From: Eubacterium sp.
Lineage (GTDB): Bacteria > Bacillota > Clostridia > Oscillospirales > Acutalibacteraceae
DNA length: 64,000 bases
Reading direction: 5' to 3'
Assembly: GCA_017445905.1 (NCBI GenBank)
Contig: JAFSRX010000007.1
Coordinates: 1 to 64,000 of the forward strand
The notes beneath the pieces were generated by a model. The model was not told where the DNA came from and searched no databases. It saw only the letters and a program-made list of their open reading frames with translations. Shown here in pieces: positions 40,739-49,286 of the stretch (position 1 is its first letter; each line of letters starts with the position of its first letter). The position numbers and the translations under genes were made by a program.

Positions 40739-43042
40739 ATGAAAAAATCATTCAAAAAGGCAATCGCATGTCTGCTTGCAGTTCTTATGGTTGCCTTCTC
40801 AATGCCTTTTTCGGCATTAGCAGCGCCCGGCGATTATGAGCCGGATCTTCAGCTCCAGTTCTCAACATTCTATGATGCTGATGAAGGTGAGCCCGGTTCA
40901 AAATCAGCTACTTCTTCAACTTGCTACCAGTATTCTGGTTTATCAGCATTTCCGATTAAGTATGATGCTGTAAACGGAACTCTTAAAGCAACAAAGGAAG
41001 ATATTAATGCTTATAACGAGTATTATGAAACTGACCCGGTTGATGAAGATTGGAATCTCGGAGTAGGTGATGTTTTCGCCGTAACAATCAGACTTGATAA
41101 TGTTGATATTGCTGCATCAGGTAATTTTAATATCAGATTTTCTGATAACCTTACTCCTGCAGGTCTTGGTTCTTATACCTATAAAGAAGGTAAAAAAGAA
41201 AAGACAGGTTATTCAATCTTTAACGAAAACAATAAGCCCGAAGGCTATTCCAGCGACATCGTTGGTTTCAGAAAGCCCGTTTCAGACTGGTCAGCAAGCA
41301 GTCTCTATGAAGGCATGAATGATACCATTCTCGGTGACTTAAGCTGCATTCAGGAAGATCCTACTGCTGTTGATGGCGACGGCTGGAATGATCTTATGAT
41401 GACTGCAACACTTGTTTGTCAGGGCGACCACATTGATGTTAGCTCTGTTGATTCTGCACTTGGTTTCTTCGATATTAAGAACGGAACCATGGATGAGGAA
41501 AACGGCTATACATATCCTAATGAGTTTATCATGGCAACCTTCGTTTTTGAAATCACAGGGGATGGCCCGGTTAAATTTGCTCTTCAGGATCCTGACGGAA
41601 CAAAAGACCCGAAACTTAACGGTGCTGTTTACTTCGCAAAGAAGAGCGAAACCCTTGATGTTGAAGCTGCAACAACATATGCCCATAATACTTATATTAG
41701 GGAAACAGACAGCCAGGGCGGCGACACAGAGTGGCCCGGTTCAATGAAGATGACCTTTATGGGTGAAAACACTAACAGAGTTGATATTACATTCAAGAAT
41801 GCAGATGGAACTGTTATTGAATCAAAGACCTATGCTAAGGGCGCAGAAATAACTGCTCCGGAACTTCCTGCAACAGTTGTTACAGATGATACTCATACAA
41901 CATATGCCTGGGATTCAGAAGTTCAGGCAACTGCTCAGGAGGCTGCAACATATCAGGTTGTTGCAACAACAGAAAATCATAACTTTACCGACGGAAAAGT
42001 AACAAAGCATGCAAGCTGTTCTGAAGAAGGCGAAATGACCTTTACATGCTCATGCGGTAAGACAAAGATCGAAAAAATTGCCAAAGATGCTCATACACCC
42101 GGTGAAGCAGTAAGAGAGAACGAAGTTCCTGCAACATGTAAAGCTGAAGGCTCATATGACGAGGTTATCTACTGCACAGTTTGTAATGCAGAGCTTTCAA
42201 GAACAACAAAGATAATTGATATGCTTGATCATACACCTGCAGCAGCAGTAAGAGAGAACGAAGTTCCTGCAACCTGCACAGCAACAGGCTCTTATGATGA
42301 AGTTGTTTATTGCTCAGAGTGTAGCGACGAGCTTTCAAGAGAAACAAAGACAATCGACAAGATTGATCATACACCTGCAGCAGCAGTTAGAGAGAACGAA
42401 GTTCCTGCAACCTGCACAGCAACAGGCTCTTATGACGAAGTTGTTTATTGCTCAGAGTGTAGCGCAGAGCTTTCAAGAGAAGCAAAGACTATTGATAAGA
42501 TTGACCACACATACAGTAGTGTTGTAACAGCACCAACCTGTACAGCAAAGGGCTATACAACATATACCTGCTCAGAATGCGGCGACACCTATGTTGGAGA
42601 TTATACTGACAAAATTGCTCATAAGTCCGATAAAGGAACAGTAACCAAGAAAGCAACATATACTGCAACAGGTGTTAAAACATATAAGTGCACAGAATGC
42701 GGAAAAGTTCTTAAAACTGAAACTATTGCTAAGCTTCCTAAGAAAACAAATCCGATTGTTGCAAAAGGAAAGACAGTATCAATAAAAGCAAGCGCAGTTA
42801 AGAAAAAGGCTCAGAGCATAACAAAGGCTAAGGCATTCTCAGTTACAAAGGCTCAGGGCAAGGTAACCTTCAAGAAGTCAAGCGGAAATTCAAAGATTAC
42901 AGTATCAAGCGCAGGTAAGATAACTGTTAAGAAGGGCTTGAAGAAGGGAACATATAAAGTTAAGGTTAAGGTAAAAGCTGCAGGAAATACAACTTATAAG
43001 TCAGCAACCAAAACCGTAACAGTAACTATTAAGGTTAAATAA
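40739..43042 (+). CDS. Secreted repeat protein with tandem 46-residue units
   Basis: This 767-aa secreted protein has a signal peptide at residues 1-28 (ends ALA). The N-terminal 300 residues form a domain with dockerin/cohesin-like hints (QLQFSTFYDA, then VFAVTIRLDNVDIAASGNF), which could bind or be bound at the surface. Then come three 46-residue units (451-589), each with paired cysteines (ATCTATGSYDEV, then YCSECS), and a fourth diverged unit. The C-terminus is an Ig-like, lysine-rich segment (KVTFKKSSGNSKITVSSAGK). There is no anchor motif. Similar cysteine repeats occur in the LRR protein at 14010. ATG 40739 follows TTGGAGGA. Function unknown; adhesion is a guess. Confidence 0.8.
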   Translation: MKKSFKKAIACLLAVLMVAFSMPFSALAAPGDYEPDLQLQFSTFYDADEGEPGSKSATSSTCYQYSGLSAFPIKYDAVNGTLKATKEDINAYNEYYETDPVDEDWNLGVGDVFAVTIRLDNVDIAASGNFNIRFSDNLTPAGLGSYTYKEGKKEKTGYSIFNENNKPEGYSSDIVGFRKPVSDWSASSLYEGMNDTILGDLSCIQEDPTAVDGDGWNDLMMTATLVCQGDHIDVSSVDSALGFFDIKNGTMDEENGYTYPNEFIMATFVFEITGDGPVKFALQDPDGTKDPKLNGAVYFAKKSETLDVEAATTYAHNTYIRETDSQGGDTEWPGSMKMTFMGENTNRVDITFKNADGTVIESKTYAKGAEITAPELPATVVTDDTHTTYAWDSEVQATAQEAATYQVVATTENHNFTDGKVTKHASCSEEGEMTFTCSCGKTKIEKIAKDAHTPGEAVRENEVPATCKAEGSYDEVIYCTVCNAELSRTTKIIDMLDHTPAAAVRENEVPATCTATGSYDEVVYCSECSDELSRETKTIDKIDHTPAAAVRENEVPATCTATGSYDEVVYCSECSAELSREAKTIDKIDHTYSSVVTAPTCTAKGYTTYTCSECGDTYVGDYTDKIAHKSDKGTVTKKATYTATGVKTYKCTECGKVLKTETIAKLPKKTNPIVAKGKTVSIKASAVKKKAQSITKAKAFSVTKAQGKVTFKKSSGNSKITVSSAGKITVKKGLKKGTYKVKVKVKAAGNTTYKSATKTVTVTIKVK
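42092..42505 (+). repeat. Three tandem 138-bp intragenic repeats
   Basis: Units at 42092, 42230 and 42368 are exactly 138 bp (46 codons) apart. The second and third are nearly identical, the first more diverged. Such repeats allow copy-number change by recombination without frameshift. Confidence 0.9.
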
Positions 43043-43060
43043 GTCCATAATAAATAATCA

Positions 43061-43099
43061 ATGCAGATTAGGGCGATTGCTCTAATCTGCATTTTTTAT
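43061..43099 (+). terminator. Terminator after the repeat protein
   Basis: ATGCAGATTAG-(GGCGATTG)-CTCTAATCTGCAT followed by TTTTTTAT, directly between the repeat protein and the dinB promoter. Confidence 0.9.
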
Positions 43100-43112
43100 C
43101 TTTGCTAACCTA

Positions 43113-43154
43113 TTGACAAAAACATTTGTTCGATATATAATAGAACAAACGTTC
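43113..43154 (+). promoter_or_regulatory. SOS-controlled promoter of dinB with two LexA-type boxes
   Basis: TTGACA (43113-43118) and TATAAT (43136-43141) are separated by 17 bp. GAACAAACGTTC (43143-43154) is a perfect Gram-positive LexA/DinR box (GAACNNNNGTTC) just downstream of the -10. AAACATTTGTTC (43120-43131), one base off, lies in the spacer. Repression by LexA at both would block RNA polymerase. Confidence 0.85.
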
Positions 43155-43170
43155 GAAAAGAGTGACAGAT

Positions 43171-44400
43171 ATGGAAAGAACAATTCTTCATGTTGATTGC
43201 AATAAGTTTTATGCTTCTGTTGAATGTCTTTATAGACCGGAGATAAGGAATAAGCCAGTTGCAGTTGGCGGAAGCGCTGAAAGTCGTCACGGAATAATTC
43301 TGACTAAAAATGAAATTGCCTCAAAATATGGTTTAACTGTCGGCGAGCCTCTCTGGAAAGCAAGGCAAAAATGCCCCGATTTAATAATCGTTCCGCCGAA
43401 TTATCCTCTTTATCTTCGCTTTTCTAAGCTTGCGAGAATGATTTATGAGGATTACAGCGAATATATAGAGCCTTTCGGGCTTGATGAAAGCTGGCTTGAT
43501 GTAAGCGGGGATATGAGATGCGGGAAGGATATAGCCGAGGAAATTAGACTAAGGGTTAAAGAAGAACTCGGAATAACCGTTAGCATTGGCGTTAGCTTCA
43601 ATAAGATTTTTGCAAAATTCGGCTCGGATTACAAAAAGCCCGATGCAATAACCGTTATAAACAAAGAGAATTACAAGGATATTATTTATCCATGCCCATG
43701 TGAAGATCTGCTTTTTGTTGGAAGATCAACGAAGAAAAAGTTGAATTTTTACGGAATAAAAACCGTTGGCGAAATTGCAAACAGCGATATCGATTTTTTA
43801 AAAAGTGTTTTCGGAAAAAACGGTGAAACCCTTTGGAAATTTGCAAACGGGCTTGATAACTCGCCGGTTAAACATAAAGATGAAGTAACGCCCGTTAAAA
43901 GCGTTGGAAATTCAACAACAACCGCAAGAGATCTGGTTAACATAAATGATATTAAAACTGTTTTAAGGGTTCTTTGTGAAAGCGTTGCCAGACGATTAAG
44001 AGAACAAAATTTAAAAGGAAAAACAATTTCAATTTGGGTTAGGGACAGCGCTCTTCATTCTTTTTCAAGGCAAAAAAGAATGAAGGCATACACCGATATA
44101 AGCATTGAAATTTTTGAAAACGCAATGGAGCTTTTTCTGAAAAATTCCACCAAAAATTTTAAAATCCGTTCGCTTGGAGTTTCCGTTTGTGATTTTGATT
44201 TTGAATGCGAACAGTTTGATTTTGAGAAAAGTGTTGAAAAAAGGGATAAGCTTGAAAAAATTGAAACAACAATAGACTCATTAAAACGCCGTTTTGGTAA
44301 CTACTGTATTGTAAGAGCATGCCAGCTTGAGGATAGGGAGCTTTCAGGCTTTAATCCCCATGATGAGCATATAATTCACCCGATTGGATATTTTTCTTAA
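43171..44400 (+). CDS. dinB: Y-family DNA polymerase (Pol IV type)
   Basis: This 409-aa translesion polymerase has the catalytic palm motifs LHVDCNKFYASVECLYRPE (first Asp) and EPFGLDESWLDVSG (DES-type catalytic pair). Later are SIGVSFNKIFAKFGSDYKKP and the little-finger domain with DLVNI and HSFSRQKRMK. It copies past DNA lesions. Length is typical for short DinB proteins. I chose the ATG at 43171 because AAAAGAG ends 8 nt before it; a GTG three codons earlier is also open. Its promoter carries two LexA boxes, so damage induction is expected. No beta-clamp motif was verified. Confidence 0.92.
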   Translation: MERTILHVDCNKFYASVECLYRPEIRNKPVAVGGSAESRHGIILTKNEIASKYGLTVGEPLWKARQKCPDLIIVPPNYPLYLRFSKLARMIYEDYSEYIEPFGLDESWLDVSGDMRCGKDIAEEIRLRVKEELGITVSIGVSFNKIFAKFGSDYKKPDAITVINKENYKDIIYPCPCEDLLFVGRSTKKKLNFYGIKTVGEIANSDIDFLKSVFGKNGETLWKFANGLDNSPVKHKDEVTPVKSVGNSTTTARDLVNINDIKTVLRVLCESVARRLREQNLKGKTISIWVRDSALHSFSRQKRMKAYTDISIEIFENAMELFLKNSTKNFKIRSLGVSVCDFDFECEQFDFEKSVEKRDKLEKIETTIDSLKRRFGNYCIVRACQLEDRELSGFNPHDEHIIHPIGYFS

Positions 44401-44425
44401 ATTGAAAATTTCGGATTGCTTCGCT
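44394..44425 (+). repeat. Heptamer-family end after dinB
   Basis: AAATTGA then AAATTTCGG, then TTGCTTCGCTCCGATTATAT. It shares the TTTCGG junction, the GCTTCGCT core and the GATTATA edge with the units at 49162 and 55559, but has only two heptamers. It starts at the dinB stop codon. Confidence 0.6.
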
Positions 44426-44565
44426 CCGATTATATTATTGGCGAGAGAATTAGGGTCGTTCCCTCCTCGACACACGGGGAAATTCCTCGCCCGTACCGAA
44501 CAATTCTTATTAGTTGTGCGTAGAGGTGTGTCCCCATGGCGCACGAATAAAAAGGGAGATAAAAT

Positions 44566-44826
44566 ATGATTTCTTTTAATGTGCCTGAATATAATAACCC
44601 CGATAAACACTATACCGAGGTTAAAGCAATTTTTGATAAAGAGGGGAATATAATTCCGATTTCAATGAAATATAACGATGAAGAATTTGAGATAGATAGA
44701 ATAACGGATATAAGACCTGCAGCCTCACTGAAATCGGGAGGAGCAGGAATACGCTACACCTGTTTTATTGAAGGAAAACAAACATATCTCTTCCTTGAAG
44801 AAACAAAATGGTTTTATGAAATATAA
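44566..44826 (+). CDS. Small hypothetical protein (86 aa)
   Basis: This 86-aa protein is probably all beta: residues 15-50 include YTEVKAIFDKEGNIIPISMK, followed by ASLKSGGAGIRYTCFIEG and a C-terminal TYLFLEETKWF strand. I do not know its function. The block SLKSGGAGIRYTC followed by KQTYLF recalls small proteins I associate with Y-family polymerase genes in Clostridia, but this is from memory and unverified. Start ATG follows AAGGGAG. A hairpin terminator follows. It lies 165 bp behind dinB across a heptamer-family end, so it need not share the SOS promoter. Confidence 0.7.
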   Translation: MISFNVPEYNNPDKHYTEVKAIFDKEGNIIPISMKYNDEEFEIDRITDIRPAASLKSGGAGIRYTCFIEGKQTYLFLEETKWFYEI

Positions 44827-44852
44827 AAACGGCTCAACCGAGCCGTTTTATA
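44826..44852 (+). terminator. Terminator after the 86-aa gene
   Basis: AAAACGGCTC-AACC-GAGCCGTTTTATATTT, immediately on the stop codon. Confidence 0.9.
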
Positions 44853-44868
44853 TTTCAATTTAGAATGT

Positions 44869-44897
44869 TGAATTGAGAATTTCGGGCGGACTTCATC
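44869..44897 (+). repeat. Heptamer array near the glycosyltransferase end
   Basis: Three heptamers of TTGAATT type in 7-bp register, then TTTCGGGCGG. Same orientation as the end at 44394. Confidence 0.6.
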
Positions 44898-44905
44898 ACA
44901 CCTGA

Positions 44906-46099
44906 TTAAAATTTATATTTTTCGTGGGGTGTTGAATTGAATTTATCAATAACAATCTGATATCTTTCAAAGGCGTTTTTGATTGAATCCTCCCAAGAAA
45001 TATAGATATCATTCTGAGCATTCAGACCAACTCTTTCAAGCAACGGTTTGTTGCCGATAATCTTGCTTATTTTAACATAAAGGCTATGGGGTGTTTCGAG
45101 GCAGATAAATCCGGTTTCGCCGTCTATAATTCCTTCGGCAGCACAGGAGCCGGCAACAAGAATTGATGGAGTTGAGCTTGCTGCAGCCTCACGAACAACG
45201 AGTCCGTTTGTATCGAAGGTTGATGGAAAAACGAGGAGGTCAGCGGAACTGTAGTAAATCTGAATATCGTGTCTGTCCTTAATCTGTCCTGTAAAAATAA
45301 CCTTGTCATCGAGCATAAGCTTTTTTGTGTATTTTTTGATTGAGCCTTCATCGGGACCTATGCCGAGCATAATCATTCTGAAATCATATCCGTCATTTTT
45401 CAGTAGCTTGAGCGCGTCGATAATAAGCTTTATGTTCTTATACCACATAAGTCTGCCGACGAAAAGAAGAATCGGAACATCTGCGGGAATACCGTGCTTT
45501 CTTCTTATTGACATACGGTCGTTTTCGCTGATATTTGCTTTTGGAAGGTCGCAACCGTTCGGCATAACAATATAATCACCTTCGTAACCGATTTTTCTGA
45601 GCGATTCGGATGTTCCTTCGCTTGTTACCCAAACCTCATCAGCGGATTTGATATTGTTTAGCGTCATTCCGTATGCTCTGGCTTTAAGCGGAGGAGCATA
45701 TTTCAGCCTTGATTCATAATCATATTCATATTTTGTGTGATAAGTCAAAACGGTAGGTATGCGCTTTTTTCGGTTTATTCTTCTGAAAAAATAGCTTGTT
45801 GCAATGGGACAGTGAGAATGAAGAATGTCGAGATTCATATCAACAACATCATTTGCGAAAACCTCTTTAAAAGGCCAGCCGACAGGGTAGCCCTCGCCAA
45901 AGGTAAATAAGCTTTTATATCTATATACAGGATAGTCAAAACGGTAGTCCTGAGCATTCGGATTATCGGGAGTTATAACAACTGCCTCGCCGAGTTTTTC
46001 GTTGATTATTTCAGCATAGCATTTTGCAACAGTGCATCCGCCGTCTATCGTCGGATAATAGGCGTCGCATCCTATGCCGACTCTGAGTAATTTCTCCAT
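44906..46099 (-). CDS. Glycosyltransferase family 4
   Basis: This 397-aa GT-B fold enzyme has the N-terminal acceptor domain (GIGCDAYYPTIDGGCTVAKC) and the C-terminal GT4 nucleotide-sugar domain. Visible there are LFVGRLMWYKNIKLIIDAL, GPDEGSIKKY, and EX7E-type FPSTFDTNGLVVREAAASS. The N-terminus with PTIDGG and YHTKYEYDY is similar to lipid-acting glycosyltransferases such as glucosyl-diacylglycerol synthases, so membrane glycolipid synthesis is likely, but acceptor and sugar are not proven. I took the ATG at 46099 after GCGAGGTGA rather than a start 12 codons upstream. A single gene, divergent from hprK. Confidence 0.85.
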   Translation of the reverse strand: MEKLLRVGIGCDAYYPTIDGGCTVAKCYAEIINEKLGEAVVITPDNPNAQDYRFDYPVYRYKSLFTFGEGYPVGWPFKEVFANDVVDMNLDILHSHCPIATSYFFRRINRKKRIPTVLTYHTKYEYDYESRLKYAPPLKARAYGMTLNNIKSADEVWVTSEGTSESLRKIGYEGDYIVMPNGCDLPKANISENDRMSIRRKHGIPADVPILLFVGRLMWYKNIKLIIDALKLLKNDGYDFRMIMLGIGPDEGSIKKYTKKLMLDDKVIFTGQIKDRHDIQIYYSSADLLVFPSTFDTNGLVVREAAASSTPSILVAGSCAAEGIIDGETGFICLETPHSLYVKISKIIGNKPLLERVGLNAQNDIYISWEDSIKNAFERYQIVIDKFNSTPHEKYKF

Positions 46100-46123
46100 A
46101 AAATCACCTCGCAAACTTGAATC

Positions 46124-46152
46124 ATTATAACACATAACTACTGAAAAGTAAA
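46124..46152 (-). promoter_or_regulatory. Promoter of the glycosyltransferase gene
   Basis: On the minus strand TTTACT (46152-46147) and TATAAT (46129-46124) with a 17-bp spacer, 25 bp before the ATG. Confidence 0.6.
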
Positions 46153-46179
46153 ATTAAATTATTCTTAATATATTAATTC

Positions 46180-46208
46180 TTGATAAAGTGTTGAAAATAT
46201 TATATAAT
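46180..46208 (+). promoter_or_regulatory. Promoter of the hprK operon
   Basis: TTGATA (46180-46185) and TATAAT (46203-46208), 17-bp spacer, 35 bp before the hprK ATG. Confidence 0.7.
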
Positions 46209-46242
46209 GAACAATGAGCTATTCTATAATAAGGAGTTTTTT

Positions 46243-47208
46243 ATGTCAGAGAAGTATTTCGTAACGCTGGATAAAATTATAGACAACCACTCGCTTGAAG
46301 TTGTTTATATTCCAAAACCGGCAGAAGAAATAAAAATTGAAACAAATGAAATTAACCGTCCGGGAATTGTTTTAACAGGATATGTTGATTTCTTCGATCC
46401 GCTGAGAATTCAGATTCTGGGATGGACAGAGCTCGGATTTCTCAGGAATATGCTGGAAGAAGAAAGAGAAAAGGCTCTGGGCTACTGGCTCGGACTTCAT
46501 CCTGCAGCAGCAGTTATAACAAGGGGTCTTGAAATTCCGGACTATCTGATAGAGGCATGTGAGAAATACGAAGTTCCTCTTCTCTCAACCGATGAAGAAA
46601 CCTCACCCTTCCTTGCAGCGCTGATTAATTTCCTCAACCGTCATCTTGCTCCGAGAATAACGCGCCACGGCGTTCTCGTTGAGGTTTACGGCGAAGGTAT
46701 TCTCATAGTCGGTGAAAGCGGCGCAGGAAAGAGCGAAACCGCCATTGAGCTAATCAAGAGAGGTCACAGACTTATTGCCGACGATGCGGTTGAAATAAGA
46801 AAGGTATCTGATAAAACTCTTGAGGGATATTCGCCGAGCAACATAAGGCATTTTGTTGAGCTACGAGGAATAGGAATAATCAATGCAAGGCGTATTTTCG
46901 GTATGGGCGCTGTTAAGCCCCAGGAGAAAATAGATATGGTTATTCAGCTTGAAGAGTGGGATAGCACTAAAGCATACGACAGACTCGGTCTTGATAACGA
47001 ATACACTAAAATACTTGATGTTAAGGTTCCCGTTATCACAGTTCCGATTACCCCGGGACGAAATCTTGCTGTAATTGTTGAAACAGCAGCAATGAACAAC
47101 CGTCAGAAAAAGATGGGTTATAACGGAGCTAAAGAGCTTATGCATTCTCTCGGAATGGAAGATATCCAACCGAACGAAAAAGAACTTGAAATATGGAAAA
47201 ATTCATAA
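46243..47208 (+). CDS. hprK: HPr kinase/phosphorylase
   Basis: This 321-aa bifunctional enzyme phosphorylates and dephosphorylates Ser46 of HPr, the central signal of carbon catabolite repression in Firmicutes. Residues about 157-164 are the Walker A motif GESGAGKS. The family signature LRGIGIINARRIFGMGAV follows near residue 207, and the N-terminal half carries the HprK-N domain (GYVDFFDPLRIQILG). The ATG at 46243 follows TAAGGAG; the longer frame from 46207 begins inside the -10. It heads the run hprK-glk-murB-rapZ-whiA-dnaE, a usual Clostridia order. HPr and CcpA are not in the window. Confidence 0.95.
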   Translation: MSEKYFVTLDKIIDNHSLEVVYIPKPAEEIKIETNEINRPGIVLTGYVDFFDPLRIQILGWTELGFLRNMLEEEREKALGYWLGLHPAAAVITRGLEIPDYLIEACEKYEVPLLSTDEETSPFLAALINFLNRHLAPRITRHGVLVEVYGEGILIVGESGAGKSETAIELIKRGHRLIADDAVEIRKVSDKTLEGYSPSNIRHFVELRGIGIINARRIFGMGAVKPQEKIDMVIQLEEWDSTKAYDRLGLDNEYTKILDVKVPVITVPITPGRNLAVIVETAAMNNRQKKMGYNGAKELMHSLGMEDIQPNEKELEIWKNS

Positions 47209-47226
47209 AGCAAAGGAGTAGAATTT

Positions 47227-48177
47227 ATGTTTACAATAGGAATTGATTTAGGCGGAACAAATATTGTTGCTGCAGTTGTTGACGGTAAGTACAGAATTGT
47301 TGCAAAGGCAAAAAGACCAACTGCGCTTCCGCGTTCTGCTGAAGAGATTTTTGATGATATTGCTCAGGTTTGCAAAGAGGCAATGGGCTCTGCAGGAATC
47401 AGCATTGAGGATGTTGAGTGGGTTGGTCTCGGAACCCCCGGAACTGTTAATACCGAGGGCGTTATTGAATATGCAAATAATTTAGGCTTTGACCATATAT
47501 ATGCAAAAACAATGCTCTCTGAAAGACTTGGTATAGATAATGTTTATATTGAAAACGATGCTAACTGCGCCGCTCTTGGCGAGGCTTATGCAGGAAGCGG
47601 TCACGGTTCAAAGGACTTTGTTGCCGTAACCCTCGGAACAGGCGTTGGAACAGGCATTATTCAGGGCGGAAAAATTGTTGCAGGCGTTAATAACGCAGGC
47701 GGCGAATGCGGTCATATGGTTATTGTTGTTGATGGCGAGCCCTGCACCTGCGGACGTAAGGGCTGTTGGGAGTCATATGCTTCTGCAACCGCTCTCATTA
47801 ATCAGACAAAAGTGGCAATGGAAGAAAATCCTGAGTCAGTTATGCACGAGCTTGCAAAGGCAGAGGGCAAGGTTTCAGGAAGAACTGCTTTTGACGCAAT
47901 GAGAAGAAACGATAGCGCAGGAATAAAAGTTGTTGACCAATACATAAAATACGTTGCTTGCGGAATAACAAATCTTGTAAACGCCCTTCAGCCCGAAATA
48001 ATTTGCATAGGTGGCGGAATCTGCAACGAGGGCGAAACACTTTTAAGACCTATCAGAAGATATGTTGAAGCAGAGCGCTACAGCGTTTATTCAAAGGTTC
48101 AGACCCTTGTTGTTAAGGCAACCCTTGGAAATGATGCGGGACTTATAGGAGCAGCGCTTTTGGGATTAGCTAAATAA
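47227..48177 (+). CDS. ROK family glucokinase
   Basis: This 316-aa cytoplasmic kinase phosphorylates glucose at C6 with ATP. The phosphate loop is GIDLGGTNIVAAVVDG. Residues around 105-140 hold ENDANCAALGEAYAGSG and TLGTGVGTGII. The ROK zinc motif CTCGRKGCWESYAS, preceded by GECGHM, is complete. The name glcK/glkA would suit. It begins 19 bp after hprK with AAAGGAG, and links sugar entry with the HprK signalling gene. Specificity for glucose, rather than another hexose, is inferred from family and position. Confidence 0.93.
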   Translation: MFTIGIDLGGTNIVAAVVDGKYRIVAKAKRPTALPRSAEEIFDDIAQVCKEAMGSAGISIEDVEWVGLGTPGTVNTEGVIEYANNLGFDHIYAKTMLSERLGIDNVYIENDANCAALGEAYAGSGHGSKDFVAVTLGTGVGTGIIQGGKIVAGVNNAGGECGHMVIVVDGEPCTCGRKGCWESYASATALINQTKVAMEENPESVMHELAKAEGKVSGRTAFDAMRRNDSAGIKVVDQYIKYVACGITNLVNALQPEIICIGGGICNEGETLLRPIRRYVEAERYSVYSKVQTLVVKATLGNDAGLIGAALLGLAK

Positions 48178-48191
48178 ATTCAGCTAATCAG

Positions 48192-48248
48192 TTAAGAATG
48201 AAAAATTAAGAGTTAAGAATTGAGGGCGGAACACCCGAACCCGATTAT
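48192..48248 (+). repeat. Heptamer array after glk
   Basis: Four TTAAGAA-like heptamers in 7-bp register, then TTGAGGGCGG, then CCCGATTATTATT. It lies between glk and murB and shows the GATTATTA-type edge of the family. The murB TTG start follows 14 bp later. Confidence 0.7.
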
Positions 48249-48261
48249 TATTGGTGGTAAT

Positions 48262-49161
48262 TTGAAAAGAATTATTGAACTGGCAAAGAAACTTAAAATT
48301 GAATATCTTGAAAATGAGCCGATGAGCAATCACACAACCTTTAAAATCGGCGGTAACGCAAGGCTGATTGTTTTTCCCGAAAGTGAAGATGATATAGCTT
48401 CCCTTGTTAAAGAATGCAATGAAAACGCAGTAAGATATATTGTTGTTGGCAACGGGTCGAATATGCTCGTTTCAGACGATGGGATTGATGCTTGCGTTAT
48501 TCTGCTCGGAAAAGGCTTTTCGGATGTTTATCTTGTTGATGAAACAACGATTTTCGCTCAGGCGGGAGCACAGCTGATAAAGGCTTGCCGTCTTGCGCTT
48601 GAAAACGGTTTAACCGGGCTTGAATTTGCCTACGGTATTCCGGGCTCCTGCGGAGGAGCGGCATTTATGAATGCTGGCGCATACGGCGGAGAAATGAAGG
48701 ATGTTCTCTTTAAATGCTCCCATATTGATAAACAGGGAAATAAAGGCTTTCTTGAAAACGAAGAGCTGAATTTATCATACCGTCATTCGGCATATTATAA
48801 CAACGAATGTATAATAACCGGCTTGTTTATGAAACTCGAAAAAGGAAATCCAAAGGATATAAAAGAAAAAATGGATGACCTTCTTCAGAGAAGAAAGGAT
48901 AAACAGCCGCTTGAATACCCGTCAGCGGGTTCAACCTTTAAAAGACCTGAGGGCTATTTTGCAGGCGCACTTATTGAAGAATGCGGGCTTAAAGGAGCCA
49001 CTGTCGGCGGAGCCCAGGTAAGCGAAAAACACGCGGGTTTTGTTATAAATAAAGGCGGCGCAACCTGTAACGATGTTCTTGAGCTTTGCAAAAAGGTTGA
49101 GGAAACTATTGAAAAAGAAAAAGGCGTTAAACTTGAAATGGAGATAAGGGTAACTAAATAA
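48262..49161 (+). CDS. murB: UDP-N-acetylenolpyruvoylglucosamine reductase
   Basis: This 299-aa flavoenzyme reduces UDP-GlcNAc-enolpyruvate to UDP-MurNAc with NADPH, in the cytoplasmic phase of peptidoglycan synthesis. FAD-domain marks are SNHTTFKIGGNARL and VVGNGSNMLVSDDG. The AYGIPGSCGGAAFMNAGAYG segment and the substrate domain YRHSAYY and SAGSTFKRPEGYF follow. The C-terminal GGAQVSEKHAGFVINKGGA ends in the catalytic Glu region LEMEI. I chose the TTG at 48262, after GGTGG, because residues upstream of it come from the heptamer repeat; the longer frame begins with TTG at 48220. Confidence 0.95.
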   Translation: MKRIIELAKKLKIEYLENEPMSNHTTFKIGGNARLIVFPESEDDIASLVKECNENAVRYIVVGNGSNMLVSDDGIDACVILLGKGFSDVYLVDETTIFAQAGAQLIKACRLALENGLTGLEFAYGIPGSCGGAAFMNAGAYGGEMKDVLFKCSHIDKQGNKGFLENEELNLSYRHSAYYNNECIITGLFMKLEKGNPKDIKEKMDDLLQRRKDKQPLEYPSAGSTFKRPEGYFAGALIEECGLKGATVGGAQVSEKHAGFVINKGGATCNDVLELCKKVEETIEKEKGVKLEMEIRVTK

Positions 49162-49276
49162 TTATGAATTATGAATGAGGAATGATGAATTTCGGGTCGC
49201 TTCGCTCCGATTATATAATCGCCGTGTGCAACAACCGAAACTCCACTCTCCACACTCTAAACTCCAAACTATAAAA
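49162..49276. repeat. Short element with heptamer arrays at both ends
   Basis: Left: four TTATGAA-like heptamers in 7-bp register (49162-49189), then TTTCGGG. Right: CCGAAA followed by five AACTCCA-like heptamers inverted in orientation (49240-49274). Between them TCGCTTCGCTCC, the palindrome GATTATATAATC and GTGTGCAACAAC. It fills the murB-rapZ gap and contains no gene. Confidence 0.75.
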
Positions 49277-49286
49277 GGAACTTATA

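Noticed and set aside
42092-42505. Possible CRISPR-like direct repeats
   Set aside because: The repeats are contiguous 138-bp in-frame coding units without spacers.
48220-48261. N-terminal extension of MurB from TTG 48220
   Set aside because: The 14 extra residues are translated heptamer-family repeat, and the family start fits the TTG at 48262.
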